The notes: a model not told the origin generated them from the letters alone. Positions 14,466-22,889 are shown, numbered from the stretch's first letter. The stretch is 34,303 nucleotides of DNA from an uncultured Succinatimonas sp. (GCF_905203285.1 NZ_CAJKVK010000012.1:1-34303), one strand, 5' to 3'. Numbers and translations are program-made.

Positions 14466-15104
14466 TTAAGCTTTAACACTTGGCCTTACAATCAGATCGC
14501 CGTTGTTGGCACCGGGAACGGCACCCTTAACGAGGAGCAGATTGCGCTCAGAGTCGACGCGGACGAGGTCAAGGCACATAACAGTAACGCGCTCGTTGCC
14601 CATACGGCCAACCATCTTCTTGCCCTTAAATACACGGCCCGGAGTCTGGTTCTGACCAGTAGAACCCGGAACACGGTGGGAACGTGAGTTACCGTGGGTA
14701 AAATCTTGAGTACGGAAGTTATAACGCTTAACGGTACCAGCAGTGCCCTTACCTTTTGACTGGCCGGTGACATCTACTTTCTTAACATCCTTGAAAGCGT
14801 CTACTTTAATCTCGGAACCTACCTGATAAGCTTCGAGCTCGGAAGGCTCAAGACGGAACTCCCATAAGCCACGACCTGCAGCAACGCCGGTCTTAGCAAA
14901 GTGACCAATTTCAGCCTTGGTCATACGGCTGGTCTTGCGTTCGCCAGTAGTAACCTGAATAGCGCAGTAGCCATCAGTTTCGATATTTTTGATCTGGGTA
15001 ACGCGGTTTGCCTCAACCTGAATGACGGTGACAGGTACGGACTTGCCATCCTGATTAAAAACACGGGTCATTCCAAGCTTGCGGCCGATTAAACCGATTG
15101 ACAT
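14466..15104 (-). CDS. rplC: 50S ribosomal protein L3
   Basis: L3, 212 residues (E. coli 209): G-L-I-G-R-K-L-G-M-T-R-V-F near the start, K-G-K-G-T-A-G-T-V-K-R, and the loop H-R-V-P-G-S-T-G-Q-N-Q-T-P-G, whose first glutamine is the residue methylated by PrmB in E. coli. It reaches the peptidyl transferase centre. ATG start, 17 bases after rpsJ. Confidence 0.98.
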   Translation of the reverse strand: MSIGLIGRKLGMTRVFNQDGKSVPVTVIQVEANRVTQIKNIETDGYCAIQVTTGERKTSRMTKAEIGHFAKTGVAAGRGLWEFRLEPSELEAYQVGSEIKVDAFKDVKKVDVTGQSKGKGTAGTVKRYNFRTQDFTHGNSRSHRVPGSTGQNQTPGRVFKGKKMVGRMGNERVTVMCLDLVRVDSERNLLLVKGAVPGANNGDLIVRPSVKA

Positions 15105-15121
15105 TGTACTATTCCCCCTCG

Positions 15122-15433
15122 TTAGCGAAGGCTGATCTGAACATCTACACCGGCAGCGAGATCGAGACGCATTAAAGCATCAACGGTCTTCTCAGTCGGC
15201 TCCACGATGTCTACTAAACGCTTGTGAGTACGAATTTCGTACTGATCACGGGCATCTTTATTGACATGTGGGGAGATGAGGATGGTGTAGCGCTCCTTAC
15301 GGGTAGGGAGCGGGATCGGACCACGAACCTGAGCGCCGGTGCGCTTGGCAGTCTCAACGATTTCTGCAGTGGAGTGATCGATAAGTCTGTGATCGTAAGC
15401 CTTGAGGCGGATCCTGATTCTTTGGTTCTGCAT
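15122..15433 (-). CDS. rpsJ: 30S ribosomal protein S10
   Basis: S10, 103 residues, the same length as in E. coli: M-Q-N-Q-R-I-R-I-R-L-K-A at the start and P-L-P-T-R-K-E-R and S-P-H-V-N-K-D-A-R-D-Q-Y-E inside. It is also the NusE transcription antitermination factor. I choose the ATG at 15433, preceded by GGAG at 6 bases; an in-frame codon at 15445 adds four residues without support. First gene of the S10 operon; its ribosome binding site may pair with the leader (see findings). Confidence 0.98.
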   Translation of the reverse strand: MQNQRIRIRLKAYDHRLIDHSTAEIVETAKRTGAQVRGPIPLPTRKERYTILISPHVNKDARDQYEIRTHKRLVDIVEPTEKTVDALMRLDLAAGVDVQISLR

Positions 15434-15600
15434 TACAGACTCCATTATTTATAAAAAGAACATGTAAACACCCGCCTTCTCATCTATTCCGTTTAAAAAC
15501 GTTTTCAACAAGAGGAGGTGATACAAAACAATTCCCCCAAAATCAGGGGGAGTCTCTTCAGCCGCATTATAAAAATGTAGGGCTGGCGTCGTTTCTAACC
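15434..15600 (-). ncRNA. S10-operon leader RNA
   Basis: About 165 bases of untranslated leader precede rpsJ, close to the 172-base E. coli S10 leader regulated by L4. In order it holds a hairpin with CAGCC/GGCTG stem (about 15565-15592), a terminator-like hairpin (6-bp stem 15546-15551 with 15533-15538, then ATTGTTTTGT), a segment identical for 10 bases to the usual 16S rRNA 3' end (15513-15522), and the rpsJ ribosome binding site (15437-15443). L4 control is inferred from position and from the family, not from recognised L4-site sequence. Confidence 0.55.
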
Positions 15601-15604
15601 TGCA

Positions 15605-15656
15605 TTTATGCGCAAGGCAACGACAAAGTGCAATTATTTTACTCTTTTTTTTGTTT
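15605..15656 (-). promoter_or_regulatory. Candidate S10-operon promoter with A-tract UP element
   Basis: On the minus strand TTGCAC (15628-15633), 17-base spacer and CATAAA (15605-15610). Directly upstream is an A/T-rich stretch including eight consecutive A residues (15645-15652), placed where the alpha C-terminal domain binds UP elements. The same TTGCAC with 17-base spacing is used at the alpha promoter. A second possible -10, TATAAT (15566-15571), has no good -35. Confidence 0.5.
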
Positions 15657-15704
15657 GTGGCAAGTTTTTTTCGCTTAAATCTGAAGAAATACCTTCTGTT
15701 TTCT

Positions 15705-15710
15705 TATAAT
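15705..15710 (+). promoter_or_regulatory. Candidate -10 box for queH
   Basis: A consensus TATAAT stands about 19 bases before the queH ATG, leaving a leader of only about a dozen bases that begins near the GGAGG site. No convincing -35 is present 16-18 bases upstream, so this is a weak call. Confidence 0.35.
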
Positions 15711-15728
15711 GGTCACGGAGGAAAAAGC

Positions 15729-16355
15729 ATGACGGATTTAATTTTACCCGAAGACTTCGGAGATACTCCTAAAAAGGAGCTGCATCTGCCTGACGGTTTT
15801 GCTTCTTTAGTAGTTCACTGCTGCTGTGCTCCCTGTGCCGGCGCTATGTTCGAATGCTTTAAGACTCATAATATAAAACCGTACGTGTTTTTCTTTAATC
15901 CTAATATTCATCCGCAAGAAGAATACATAAAGCGCCGCGATGAACTTTTAAAACTCTGCTCTATTCTGGATTTTCCTGTTACTGTAGGTGATTACGAGCC
16001 GCGTAAATGGTTTGACGCCGTAAAAGGTCTTGAAAATGAACCTGAGCGCGGTCAAAGATGCAGCGTATGTTTTACCCTGCGCCTTAGAGCAACCGCCCTT
16101 TTTGCAAAAGAAGTAGGAGCCACGCATTTTACAACAACATTGGCCACATCAAGATGGAAAAACAAAGCACAGATTGATGAAGCTGGATTTAAAGCACAAG
16201 ACTTTATAAAAAATGAAGTTAAATACTGGCCTGAAGACTGGAGAAAAAAAGGAATGGTAACGCGCCGCGATGCTTTGGTTAAAAAATTTAATTTCTATAA
16301 TCAGCAATATTGCGGCTGCGTTTTCAGCAAAGAAAATACGGCGTATAGAAAATAA
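15729..16355 (+). CDS. queH: Epoxyqueuosine reductase QueH
   Basis: Final enzyme of tRNA queuosine synthesis, reducing epoxyqueuosine in GUN-anticodon tRNAs; QueH is the cobalamin-independent replacement for QueG. 208 residues. Family features are V-H-C-C-C-A-P-C near the N-terminus, F-F-N-P-N-I-H-P, R-C-S-V-C-F in the middle and the C-terminal Y-C-G-C-V-F; these cysteines hold the iron-sulfur and second metal site. I choose the ATG at 15729, with GGAGG 7 bases upstream, over an in-frame start at 15651 that reads through the promoter. It is divergent from the S10 operon and converges with pyrE 13 bases away. Confidence 0.94.
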   Translation: MTDLILPEDFGDTPKKELHLPDGFASLVVHCCCAPCAGAMFECFKTHNIKPYVFFFNPNIHPQEEYIKRRDELLKLCSILDFPVTVGDYEPRKWFDAVKGLENEPERGQRCSVCFTLRLRATALFAKEVGATHFTTTLATSRWKNKAQIDEAGFKAQDFIKNEVKYWPEDWRKKGMVTRRDALVKKFNFYNQQYCGCVFSKENTAYRK

Positions 16356-16368
16356 CGCCGCTTAAGCG

Positions 16369-17010
16369 CTAAACCCCGTATAAAGAGCGGTACTTCTCCA
16401 TTTCAGGCAAATGTTCCTTTAACTTAGGATCGTTTTCAATATAGGCAAGCAAATCGTTGAAGCTGACAATTGAAATAACCTTAATACCTAAAGATTCTTC
16501 AGCTTCTGCAATTGCGCTCTTTTCGCCCTTTCCTTTTTCCATACGGTTTAAAGCAATTAATGCTCCTTTAAAATGAGCTCCTGAATTTTTAATAATCTCA
16601 GCTGATTCACGTATAGCGGTTCCTGCAGTAATGACGTCATCAATAAGCAGAACATCACCTTTTAAAGGAGAGCCTACAAGATTACCGCCCTCTCCGTGAT
16701 CTTTGGCTTCCTTACGGTTAAAGCACCACGGTACGTTTACATTATGTTCACTGCTTAAAGCCATAGCAGTTGCGCAAGCAAGAGGAATTCCTTTATAGGC
16801 AGGTCCGAACAAAACGTCAAATTTTATCTTTGAATCAATTAAAGCATGAGCGTAGCAAGAGCCTAAAGTAGCTAAATCCTCACCGGTACAAAAACCGCCG
16901 GCATTAAAAAAATAAGGGCTGACTCTTCCTGACTTAAGAACAAAACGACCGAATTTAAGAACACCTTTATTTAAGGATAATTCAATAAATCTGCGCTGAT
17001 ATTCCTGCAT
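16369..17010 (-). CDS. pyrE: Orotate phosphoribosyltransferase
   Basis: Converts orotate plus PRPP to OMP in pyrimidine synthesis. 213 residues, equal to E. coli PyrE, with matching ends (M-Q-E-Y-Q-R-R-F-I-E and Y-R-S-L-Y-G-V). The PRPP-binding motif V-L-L-I-D-D-V-I-T-A-G-T-A is at about 120-132, and the catalytic loop F-N-R-K-E-A-K-D-H-G-E-G-G is present. I choose the ATG at 17010 (GGAG 6 bases upstream) rather than an in-frame start at 17052 that adds unsupported basic residues. It is divergent from yicC. Confidence 0.97.
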   Translation of the reverse strand: MQEYQRRFIELSLNKGVLKFGRFVLKSGRVSPYFFNAGGFCTGEDLATLGSCYAHALIDSKIKFDVLFGPAYKGIPLACATAMALSSEHNVNVPWCFNRKEAKDHGEGGNLVGSPLKGDVLLIDDVITAGTAIRESAEIIKNSGAHFKGALIALNRMEKGKGEKSAIAEAEESLGIKVISIVSFNDLLAYIENDPKLKEHLPEMEKYRSLYGV

Positions 17011-17177
17011 TACGCACTCCTTTTTCCGACTTCGTAAAAGTTTGCCGTTCATTCTAACAAATACGGCAAAACTAAAAAACTGATTACATAGTCACTTTGT
17101 AAATGGTAAATTATCTCAAAATGCTTTTGACAAAATAAAAGCATATTATGCGGCTTGCCGCAATTTAAGGAGAACAG

Positions 17178-18047
17178 ATGAGCTGCATTAAAAGCATGAC
17201 CGGTTTTGCTTCACTGCGTAAAAACGGAAACACAGGATCTATTGCCATTGACTTAAAATCAGTTAACTCACGTTATTTTGAAGTAATTTTTAAATTACCC
17301 GACGGCTTAAAAAGCCTTGAAGGAAAACTTCGGGAAATATTAAAGCAAAAAGCTCCGCGCGGTAAATTCGAGTGTCTTATTCGCTTTACGCCTAAAGAAA
17401 GTTCAGGTCTTGAATTTAATCATGATCTGATAAAGACCTTAGTCGATGAGGCAAACAAAATAAATAAGATTGCTGTTAATGCTTGCCTAAATCCCATCGA
17501 TATACTTAATTTTCCGGGTGTTATTGTAGAAAGCAGCAGTATGCAGTCTGAAATTGAAAATGAAGTCACGAAAGCATTTTCCGAAAATCTTTTAGAATTC
17601 ACCAAAAATCGTGAAAGCGAAGGTCAAAGACTTGCTCAAGCTCTTCTTACCCGTCTTGACCTCATTGAAAATCAACTTGCGATTGTTAAAGAGAATCTCG
17701 ATTCCTTAACTGCGCTTGAACGTGAAAAAATAAAAAGCAAACTTGATAAACTCAATCTCGATATAAAAATAAATCCCGATCTGATTGAGCAAGAAGTTGT
17801 CCTGCAAGCCCAAAAAAGCGATATAGCAGAAGAATACGATCGTCTGCAATCCCACATTAAGGAAGTCAGAAAAATTCTGCAAACCGGAGGAAGCTGCGGA
17901 AAGCGCCTTGATTTTATGATGCAGGAGTTTAACAGGGAAGCAAACACCATGGCATCAAAAGCATCTTCGCTTAACATTACGTCAGTTGCCGTAGAGCTTA
18001 AAGTTCTTATCGAGCAAATGCGCGAACAAGTACAAAATATCGATTAG
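17178..18047 (+). CDS. yicC: YicC-family endoribonuclease
   Basis: YicC/YloC family protein, 289 residues (E. coli 287), described as an endoribonuclease affecting small-RNA stability. The N-terminal domain has I-K-S-M-T-G-F and S-V-N-S-R-Y-F-E; the C-terminal domain ends with the very conserved G-K-R-L-D-F-M-M-Q-E-F-N-R-E-A-N-T segment followed by a helical tail. The middle (about 145-230) is predicted coiled-coil-like. ATG start with AAGGAG upstream. The pyrE/yicC pairing also occurs in enterics. Confidence 0.95.
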   Translation: MSCIKSMTGFASLRKNGNTGSIAIDLKSVNSRYFEVIFKLPDGLKSLEGKLREILKQKAPRGKFECLIRFTPKESSGLEFNHDLIKTLVDEANKINKIAVNACLNPIDILNFPGVIVESSSMQSEIENEVTKAFSENLLEFTKNRESEGQRLAQALLTRLDLIENQLAIVKENLDSLTALEREKIKSKLDKLNLDIKINPDLIEQEVVLQAQKSDIAEEYDRLQSHIKEVRKILQTGGSCGKRLDFMMQEFNREANTMASKASSLNITSVAVELKVLIEQMREQVQNID

Positions 18048-18060
18048 ATTTGCAATACTT

Positions 18061-18090
18061 TTCCCCTTAAACACTTTGATTTAAGGGGAA
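18061..18090. terminator. Hairpin between convergent yicC and ybjD
   Basis: A perfect 11-bp stem (18061-18071 with 18080-18090) with an 8-base loop. The right arm can instead pair with the following CTTCCC, giving a competing hairpin. U-tracts are absent on both sides, so it may work as an RNA-end-stabilising or weak bidirectional terminator structure. Confidence 0.5.
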
Positions 18091-18099
18091 GTGCTTCCC

Positions 18100-19998
18100 T
18101 TAATCAATACCGTACTCGTTTTGACTTAAAATACTTATTTTCTTAAAAATCCGCTTAAACAAAGGAGGAACACCATCAGCGCCGCGACGCTGCATTTCTT
18201 CCATAACCGCAAGAGCAAGCCCCGGCTTACTCTGTTTATGAATAGCAAGTTCAATAATTTTATCGGATGTCGTCCCTTTTCTTACAGGTCCGTTTATTCC
18301 CGAGCAGCGCAGAAAAACATCCTGATAACCGTTATTATAAAGATAATGCTCTATATCTAAATGCGGCAAAACGGTTAAATGATCTTTAGCGCTTTTACCT
18401 ACGACAAAGGAAGTTACCGTCTGAGCATATTTTTTACCGGCCTCATCACCGTCGGTTAAAACGAAGAAAGAAATACCCAATTGTCGTGCAAGCTTCATTA
18501 AAGGATGTAATCCGCATTGAGCAAACTCAACCGGACGAACGCCGTTACAATAAAGACTTATGCCAAGCAATGAAGCGATTTGTGTCATTAGCCAAATTTC
18601 GGTTTCTCCCTCAACCAATATCCAGCAGCGGGCAAACAAAGTGTTCGGGCGATTAATACGGACATGAAATGCGATACGCCGCAAATCCTCGGCATTATAT
18701 GAACGTTCATTCACTTTATAGCAGCGCGTATCGTAATATTGCTTGCATAATCGGCGCAAAACTCTAAGAGGTACGGCTGTAAGCAAATCGCTTGAATTGG
18801 TTGTCACTATTTTCTGTAACGGAATGGAATCAATTATCGACCATAAAGACAAAAGCAAAGACGGGTGAAAGCGCCCTTCGATATCCTCAACAATTAAAAT
18901 GGGACGAGCTGCATCATCATATTGATAATCCTTATTGGCAACCAAAAGGGCTCCCGTTAATAAACTTATTAGAAGCTTCGTTTTATTCATCCCGGGCTGA
19001 TTTAAAGTTCGTTTCAAATTATTCAAACTCTCTATTGTCACCGGACGATTTACCATATCCTTAATACTGCGAGGATATTCACGATTATCATGTAAATAAT
19101 GCTTATTTGAGTTAACAAGATATTTTGAAGTAACGGATCTTAAAGTAGAAATTGATTGAACTATGTCATCTGCTTTTATACCGGACTCTCCGTTTAGCAT
19201 GGAAAAAGCAGTTACGAGATTTTTTACATCTCCGTCTTCGTCTTCACATTTATTTTCTAAATTGAACGCCATACGTCCGTCACGTAAGCGCAAAATCGGA
19301 TTTAAACGAATAAGTTTTTTAATAAGGACATTTTGATCACACTCAATGCACTGCAGACTTTCGTTAAGCAAACTGTGTTTGGTAATAAACTTTCCTTTTG
19401 CATCAGTATATGCCTCTGCCCGCCAATGAATGCGATACACTCCGTCAGGATAATAAGCACAAGCATCCTGCAGCAATTCTTTGCATTGCTTATTTTCTTT
19501 TCCGAAAGAGTTTTCAGCAAAAAATAGATCAATAGTAAGTTTGTCTGCCTGTTCATTAAAAGTATCTTCTTCCATAAAACTTAAATTTTCATTTAAGTAA
19601 GAAATACTTTCCGAATTCAAAGGATATTGTTCCAAATCAAAAGGGAGCTCATCCTGAAAATCAGGGGCAACCAAAGATTCGTCTTCAGAGGAATATGGAG
19701 CCCTGCGTTTAATGTGACCAGGCTTTCCGTGCTTATTGGACGAAAGTTCAATTTCCTTATTTTGAACTTCATTATTTTCTATAATCTCGTCAACTAAAAG
19801 ACGAATTGGAATATAAAGATCGCTTTTTTCAAACTGGCAAAGTTTTTCACCGTTGCCAAGCATCATCCATAAGGCACTTAATAAAGATGACTTACCCCAG
19901 GAATTTTCACCGATAAGAACCGAGGAATCTTCTTCAAAATTAATCTTTAAATGACGTATTCCGCGAAAATTGGAAATTTCGGCTGTTTCAAGATACAT
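18100..19998 (-). CDS. ybjD: OLD-family ATP-dependent endonuclease (YbjD-like)
   Basis: 632 residues. The N-terminal ABC/SMC-like ATPase has F-R-G-I-R-H-L at 11-17 and a Walker A-like G-E-N-S-W-G-K-S at 30-37; Walker B is in I-L-I-V-E-D-I-E-G-R-F-H-P, about 365-377. The C-terminal Toprim nuclease domain has L-V-E-G-E-T-E near 461-467 and T-D-G-D-E-A-G near 513-519. This order matches OLD-family overcoming-lysogenisation nucleases and E. coli YbjD (about 552 residues), so this copy is longer, mainly in the middle. Its cellular role is not established; a DNA repair or phage defence function is possible. It has its own promoter-like sequence (20043-20070). No partner gene such as a Gabija helicase is adjacent. 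Confidence 0.85.
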   Translation of the reverse strand: MYLETAEISNFRGIRHLKINFEEDSSVLIGENSWGKSSLLSALWMMLGNGEKLCQFEKSDLYIPIRLLVDEIIENNEVQNKEIELSSNKHGKPGHIKRRAPYSSEDESLVAPDFQDELPFDLEQYPLNSESISYLNENLSFMEEDTFNEQADKLTIDLFFAENSFGKENKQCKELLQDACAYYPDGVYRIHWRAEAYTDAKGKFITKHSLLNESLQCIECDQNVLIKKLIRLNPILRLRDGRMAFNLENKCEDEDGDVKNLVTAFSMLNGESGIKADDIVQSISTLRSVTSKYLVNSNKHYLHDNREYPRSIKDMVNRPVTIESLNNLKRTLNQPGMNKTKLLISLLTGALLVANKDYQYDDAARPILIVEDIEGRFHPSLLLSLWSIIDSIPLQKIVTTNSSDLLTAVPLRVLRRLCKQYYDTRCYKVNERSYNAEDLRRIAFHVRINRPNTLFARCWILVEGETEIWLMTQIASLLGISLYCNGVRPVEFAQCGLHPLMKLARQLGISFFVLTDGDEAGKKYAQTVTSFVVGKSAKDHLTVLPHLDIEHYLYNNGYQDVFLRCSGINGPVRKGTTSDKIIELAIHKQSKPGLALAVMEEMQRRGADGVPPLFKRIFKKISILSQNEYGID

Positions 19999-20042
19999 AA
20001 CATTGCCTTTTTCTTGTTGTTTTTTAGTAATCCATCTTGTTT

Positions 20043-20070
20043 TTTATACAGGATTTTTAATTATTGGCAA
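20043..20070 (-). promoter_or_regulatory. Candidate promoter of the ybjD-like gene
   Basis: On the minus strand TTGCCA (20065-20070), 16-base spacer and TATAAA (20043-20048), about 45 bases before the ATG at 19998. It lies after the cysS terminator, which supports separate transcription of this gene. Confidence 0.5.
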
Positions 20071-20095
20071 TTTTTATGCACTCAAAAAGTGACAA

Positions 20096-20120
20096 AAGCC
20101 GAGGTTTAAAACCTCGGCTT
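20096..20120 (-). terminator. Terminator of cysS
   Basis: A 9-bp GC-rich stem (20112-20120 with 20096-20104), with further A-T pairs inside the loop, starts just after the cysS stop on the minus strand and is followed by TTTTG. The T-run is short but the stem is strong. Confidence 0.75.
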
Positions 20121-20125
20121 AAAAA

Positions 20126-21499
20126 TTACTTTCGCCTCCAAGTCGTTCCTGACGGACCGTCTTCAAGGACAATACCCATCGCCGTAAGCTTGTCACGCGC
20201 GGCATCAGCAGCCTTAAAGTCTTTACGGGCTCTGGCATCCTTGCGCTCTTGAATCAAAGCTTCAATAACCGATACTTCATCGTCACCGGATGAGTCTTCT
20301 CCCTTTAAGAAAGATGATGGATCCTGATACAAAATACCAAGAACCGATCCTAACTCTACCAGTCTTCCTGCAAGCTTGGCTTTAGTTTCCCCTTCTTCTT
20401 TATTAACTGCTTTTGCTAAATCAAAGAGTACTGCCATAGCGCCCGGGGTGTTGAAATCATCATCCATAAGCTCTTTAAAGCGTTTAGTGTACTCATCCTC
20501 ACCTTCAGCCTTAACCGGTGTTACATCGCGCAGTGCAGTATATAAACGGGCAAGTGAAGCTTTAGCTTTATCAAGATTTTCCTGAGTATAGTTAAGCGGA
20601 CTGCGATATTGAGCAGACAATAGGAAGAAACGGATTGTCTCGGCATCATAATGCTCAAGTACGTCACGAATCGTGAAGAAATTATTTAACGACTTGGACA
20701 TTTTTTCATGATTAATCATAACCATGCCCGAATGCATCCAATAATTTACATATTTGCTGTGGCAAGCGCAGCAGCTTTGAGCAATTTCATTTTCATGATG
20801 CGGGAAAATAAGATCAGAACCGCCGCCGTGAATATCAAAATTCTCACCTAAATACTTAAGATTCATGGCAGAGCATTCAATATGCCAGCCGGGACGACCG
20901 TCTCCCCACGGAGAACTCCATGAAGGTTCACCGGGTTTTGACATCTTCCATAAGACAAAATCAAAAGGATTGCGTTTGGTTTTCTCAATTTCGATACGGG
21001 CTCCGGCTTCAAGCTCTTCAAGATTCTGACCTGACAGTCTTCCGTATTGCTTGAAAGTATCAATAGCGAACATCACATCACCGTTATCGGCGACATATGC
21101 ATTGCCGTTATCAATAAGTCTCTGTACTAAAGCAATAATTTCAGGAATAGTTTCGGTAGCACGCGGCTCTTCATCAGGACGCATAATATTTAAAGCATCA
21201 AAATCTTTATGCATCTCAACGATAAAATTCTCAGCAAGCTCTTTAGCGCTGACCTTACGCTCATGGGCACGTTTTATGATTTTATCGTCAATATCGGTAA
21301 TATTGCGAATATAGCGAACTTTATAGCCGCGATAACGCAAATAACGCACCACCATATCAAAATTTACGAAGGTACGCGCATGTCCTATATGGCATAAATC
21401 ATATACGGTCACACCGCAGACATACATGCCGATCTGGCCTTCATTTATCGGTTTAAATTCTTCTTTTTTACGTGAAATAGTATTATGGATTTGCAACAT
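20126..21499 (-). CDS. cysS: Cysteinyl-tRNA synthetase
   Basis: Class I synthetase charging tRNA-Cys, 457 residues (E. coli 461). HIGH motif at 37-40, KMSKS in M-S-K-S-L-N-N-F-F, zinc ligands C28 and the later C/H/E set in W-H-I-E-C-S-A and F-P-H-H-E-N-E. The C-terminal anticodon-binding region ends G-P-S-G-T-T-W-R-R-K as in E. coli. I choose the ATG at 21499, giving the family N-terminus M-L-Q-I-H-N-T; a longer frame to 21538 adds 13 residues without support. Divergent from ppiB, as in E. coli. Confidence 0.97.
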   Translation of the reverse strand: MLQIHNTISRKKEEFKPINEGQIGMYVCGVTVYDLCHIGHARTFVNFDMVVRYLRYRGYKVRYIRNITDIDDKIIKRAHERKVSAKELAENFIVEMHKDFDALNIMRPDEEPRATETIPEIIALVQRLIDNGNAYVADNGDVMFAIDTFKQYGRLSGQNLEELEAGARIEIEKTKRNPFDFVLWKMSKPGEPSWSSPWGDGRPGWHIECSAMNLKYLGENFDIHGGGSDLIFPHHENEIAQSCCACHSKYVNYWMHSGMVMINHEKMSKSLNNFFTIRDVLEHYDAETIRFFLLSAQYRSPLNYTQENLDKAKASLARLYTALRDVTPVKAEGEDEYTKRFKELMDDDFNTPGAMAVLFDLAKAVNKEEGETKAKLAGRLVELGSVLGILYQDPSSFLKGEDSSGDDEVSVIEALIQERKDARARKDFKAADAARDKLTAMGIVLEDGPSGTTWRRK

Positions 21500-21572
21500 C
21501 GGCCATCTCTCTCTATTATATAAATCTATGCCGCTCATTTTAGCGAAGTATTAAATACAAGGTAAGAATATT

Positions 21573-22067
21573 ATGATACTTTTAAAAACCAATCTCGGCG
21601 ATATCAAAATTGAACTTGATTATGATAAAGCTCCTGTAACTGCTAAAAACTTTGAAGATTACGTCCAACAGGGCCACTATGACGGAACTATTTTCCATCG
21701 CGTCATCAAAGGCTTTATGATTCAGGGCGGCGGTTTTACTAGCGATTTTGAACAAAAACCTACCATGGATCCGATTAAAAACGAAGCCAACAACGGTCTT
21801 GAAAATGTCCGCGGATCTATTGCTATGGCCCGAACCAGCGACCCGCATTCGGCAACTGCACAATTTTTCATCAATACCGTTGATAACGACTTCTTAAACT
21901 TCCGTTCAAAAGACACTATGGGCTGGGGTTACTGTGTCTTCGGTAAGGTCGTTGAAGGCATGGATGTAGTTGATAAAATCGAAGGTACCCGTACCTCCAC
22001 CCGCGGTTTCTTCCGTGATGTGCCGGTTGAAGATATCGTAATTGAGTCGGCAAAAATCGTTGACTAA
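21573..22067 (+). CDS. ppiB: Peptidyl-prolyl cis-trans isomerase B (cyclophilin)
   Basis: Cytoplasmic cyclophilin, 164 residues as in E. coli PpiB; no signal peptide. Active-site motifs are F-H-R-V-I-K-G-F-M-I-Q-G-G (41-53), A-M-A-R-T-x-D-P-H-S-A-T-A-Q-F-F-I and the W-G-Y-C-V-F-G-K-V region. It catalyses proline isomerisation in protein folding. It forms an operon with lpxH, 16 bases downstream. ATG start. Confidence 0.97.
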   Translation: MILLKTNLGDIKIELDYDKAPVTAKNFEDYVQQGHYDGTIFHRVIKGFMIQGGGFTSDFEQKPTMDPIKNEANNGLENVRGSIAMARTSDPHSATAQFFINTVDNDFLNFRSKDTMGWGYCVFGKVVEGMDVVDKIEGTRTSTRGFFRDVPVEDIVIESAKIVD

Positions 22068-22083
22068 ATAAAAGGCGGCTTAA

Positions 22084-22818
22084 GTGGCTCTATACGTAAT
22101 TGCCGACTTGCATTTAAGTGCAGAAAACAAACGCTTATGTTCTGCTTTTGCCGCTTTTTTAAATAAACTCCAAAAAGGAGATCGCCTGATCATTTCAGGC
22201 GATTTTTTTAATTTTTTCGTCGGCATCGATCCGTATGACGAATGCCAAAAGTTTATAAAGCAAACCTTATTAACTGCCAGACAGCGCAAAATTGATGTTT
22301 TTTTCCAGCACGGCAACCGTGATTTTTTGATTTCAAAAAAAGATGCCGACTACTTTAACTTCACATTGCTGCCTGAGCTTTTTATAGACAAATCAGGCCC
22401 CGAGCCATGTCTTATTACACACGGTGACTGTCTATGCTCCAACGACAAAAAGTATCAGGAATTTAAAGCCATCACTAAAAAGACATGGATAAGGAAACTC
22501 TTTTTTACCCTACCTTTATTTGTACGTAAAAAAATTGCAGCCAAGCTGCGCGACGACAGTCAAAAACTGACCGGCAAAGGCAGAGATCCGCTTATTTACG
22601 GAATGGTCCCCGCGACCCTCGATAAAATTCTAACCGACAGCAATTGCTCAATAATCATTCACGGGCATCTGCATCAATACGGTGACCACTATAACGAAAC
22701 ACCCCATGCAAAACAAAGATTTGCTTTAGGGGATTGGGGAGAAGATTATAGTTACGCCAAAATTGATGCCGGCGGTTTTCATTTAATTAAGCTCCCTTTA
22801 AGCAAATTAATTAATTAG
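22084..22818 (+). CDS. lpxH: UDP-2,3-diacylglucosamine hydrolase
   Basis: Lipid A biosynthesis phosphoesterase producing lipid X at the inner membrane; 244 residues (E. coli 240). Metal-binding motifs: D8-L-H10, S-G-D40-F, H-G-N78-R-D, T-H-G-D and the late H-G-H-L-H. It starts with GTG after AAGGCGG. A second, decayed copy of the last 37 codons lies at 33583-33696 in the same orientation, 21 of 37 residues identical, which matters for how the downstream module arrived. Confidence 0.95.
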   Translation: MALYVIADLHLSAENKRLCSAFAAFLNKLQKGDRLIISGDFFNFFVGIDPYDECQKFIKQTLLTARQRKIDVFFQHGNRDFLISKKDADYFNFTLLPELFIDKSGPEPCLITHGDCLCSNDKKYQEFKAITKKTWIRKLFFTLPLFVRKKIAAKLRDDSQKLTGKGRDPLIYGMVPATLDKILTDSNCSIIIHGHLHQYGDHYNETPHAKQRFALGDWGEDYSYAKIDAGGFHLIKLPLSKLIN

Positions 22819-22889
22819 TCCACTATCCCACTTTTCCGATCTTTTTACTTTTCTTTCCGTAACCGTATTGCCGTCAAATAACCTTGCGA

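Noticed and set aside
15513..15530. Strong Shine-Dalgarno-like AGGAGGTGAT on the + strand upstream of queH
   Set aside because: No usable start codon follows at a proper distance and no frame opens; the signal makes more sense as part of the S10 leader on the other strand.
15651..15728. Longer queH reading frame starting at 15651
   Set aside because: The extra 26 residues read through a TATAAT and the GGAGG site, and are not in the family; the ATG at 15729 is better.
16359..16368. Palindrome CGCTTAAGCG between queH and pyrE
   Set aside because: Short and without U-tracts; could be chance in a 13-base convergent gap.
17127..17149. TTGACA and TATTAT as a yicC promoter
   Set aside because: The hexamers are good but only 11 bases apart, too close for a sigma-70 promoter; I could not pick another pair.
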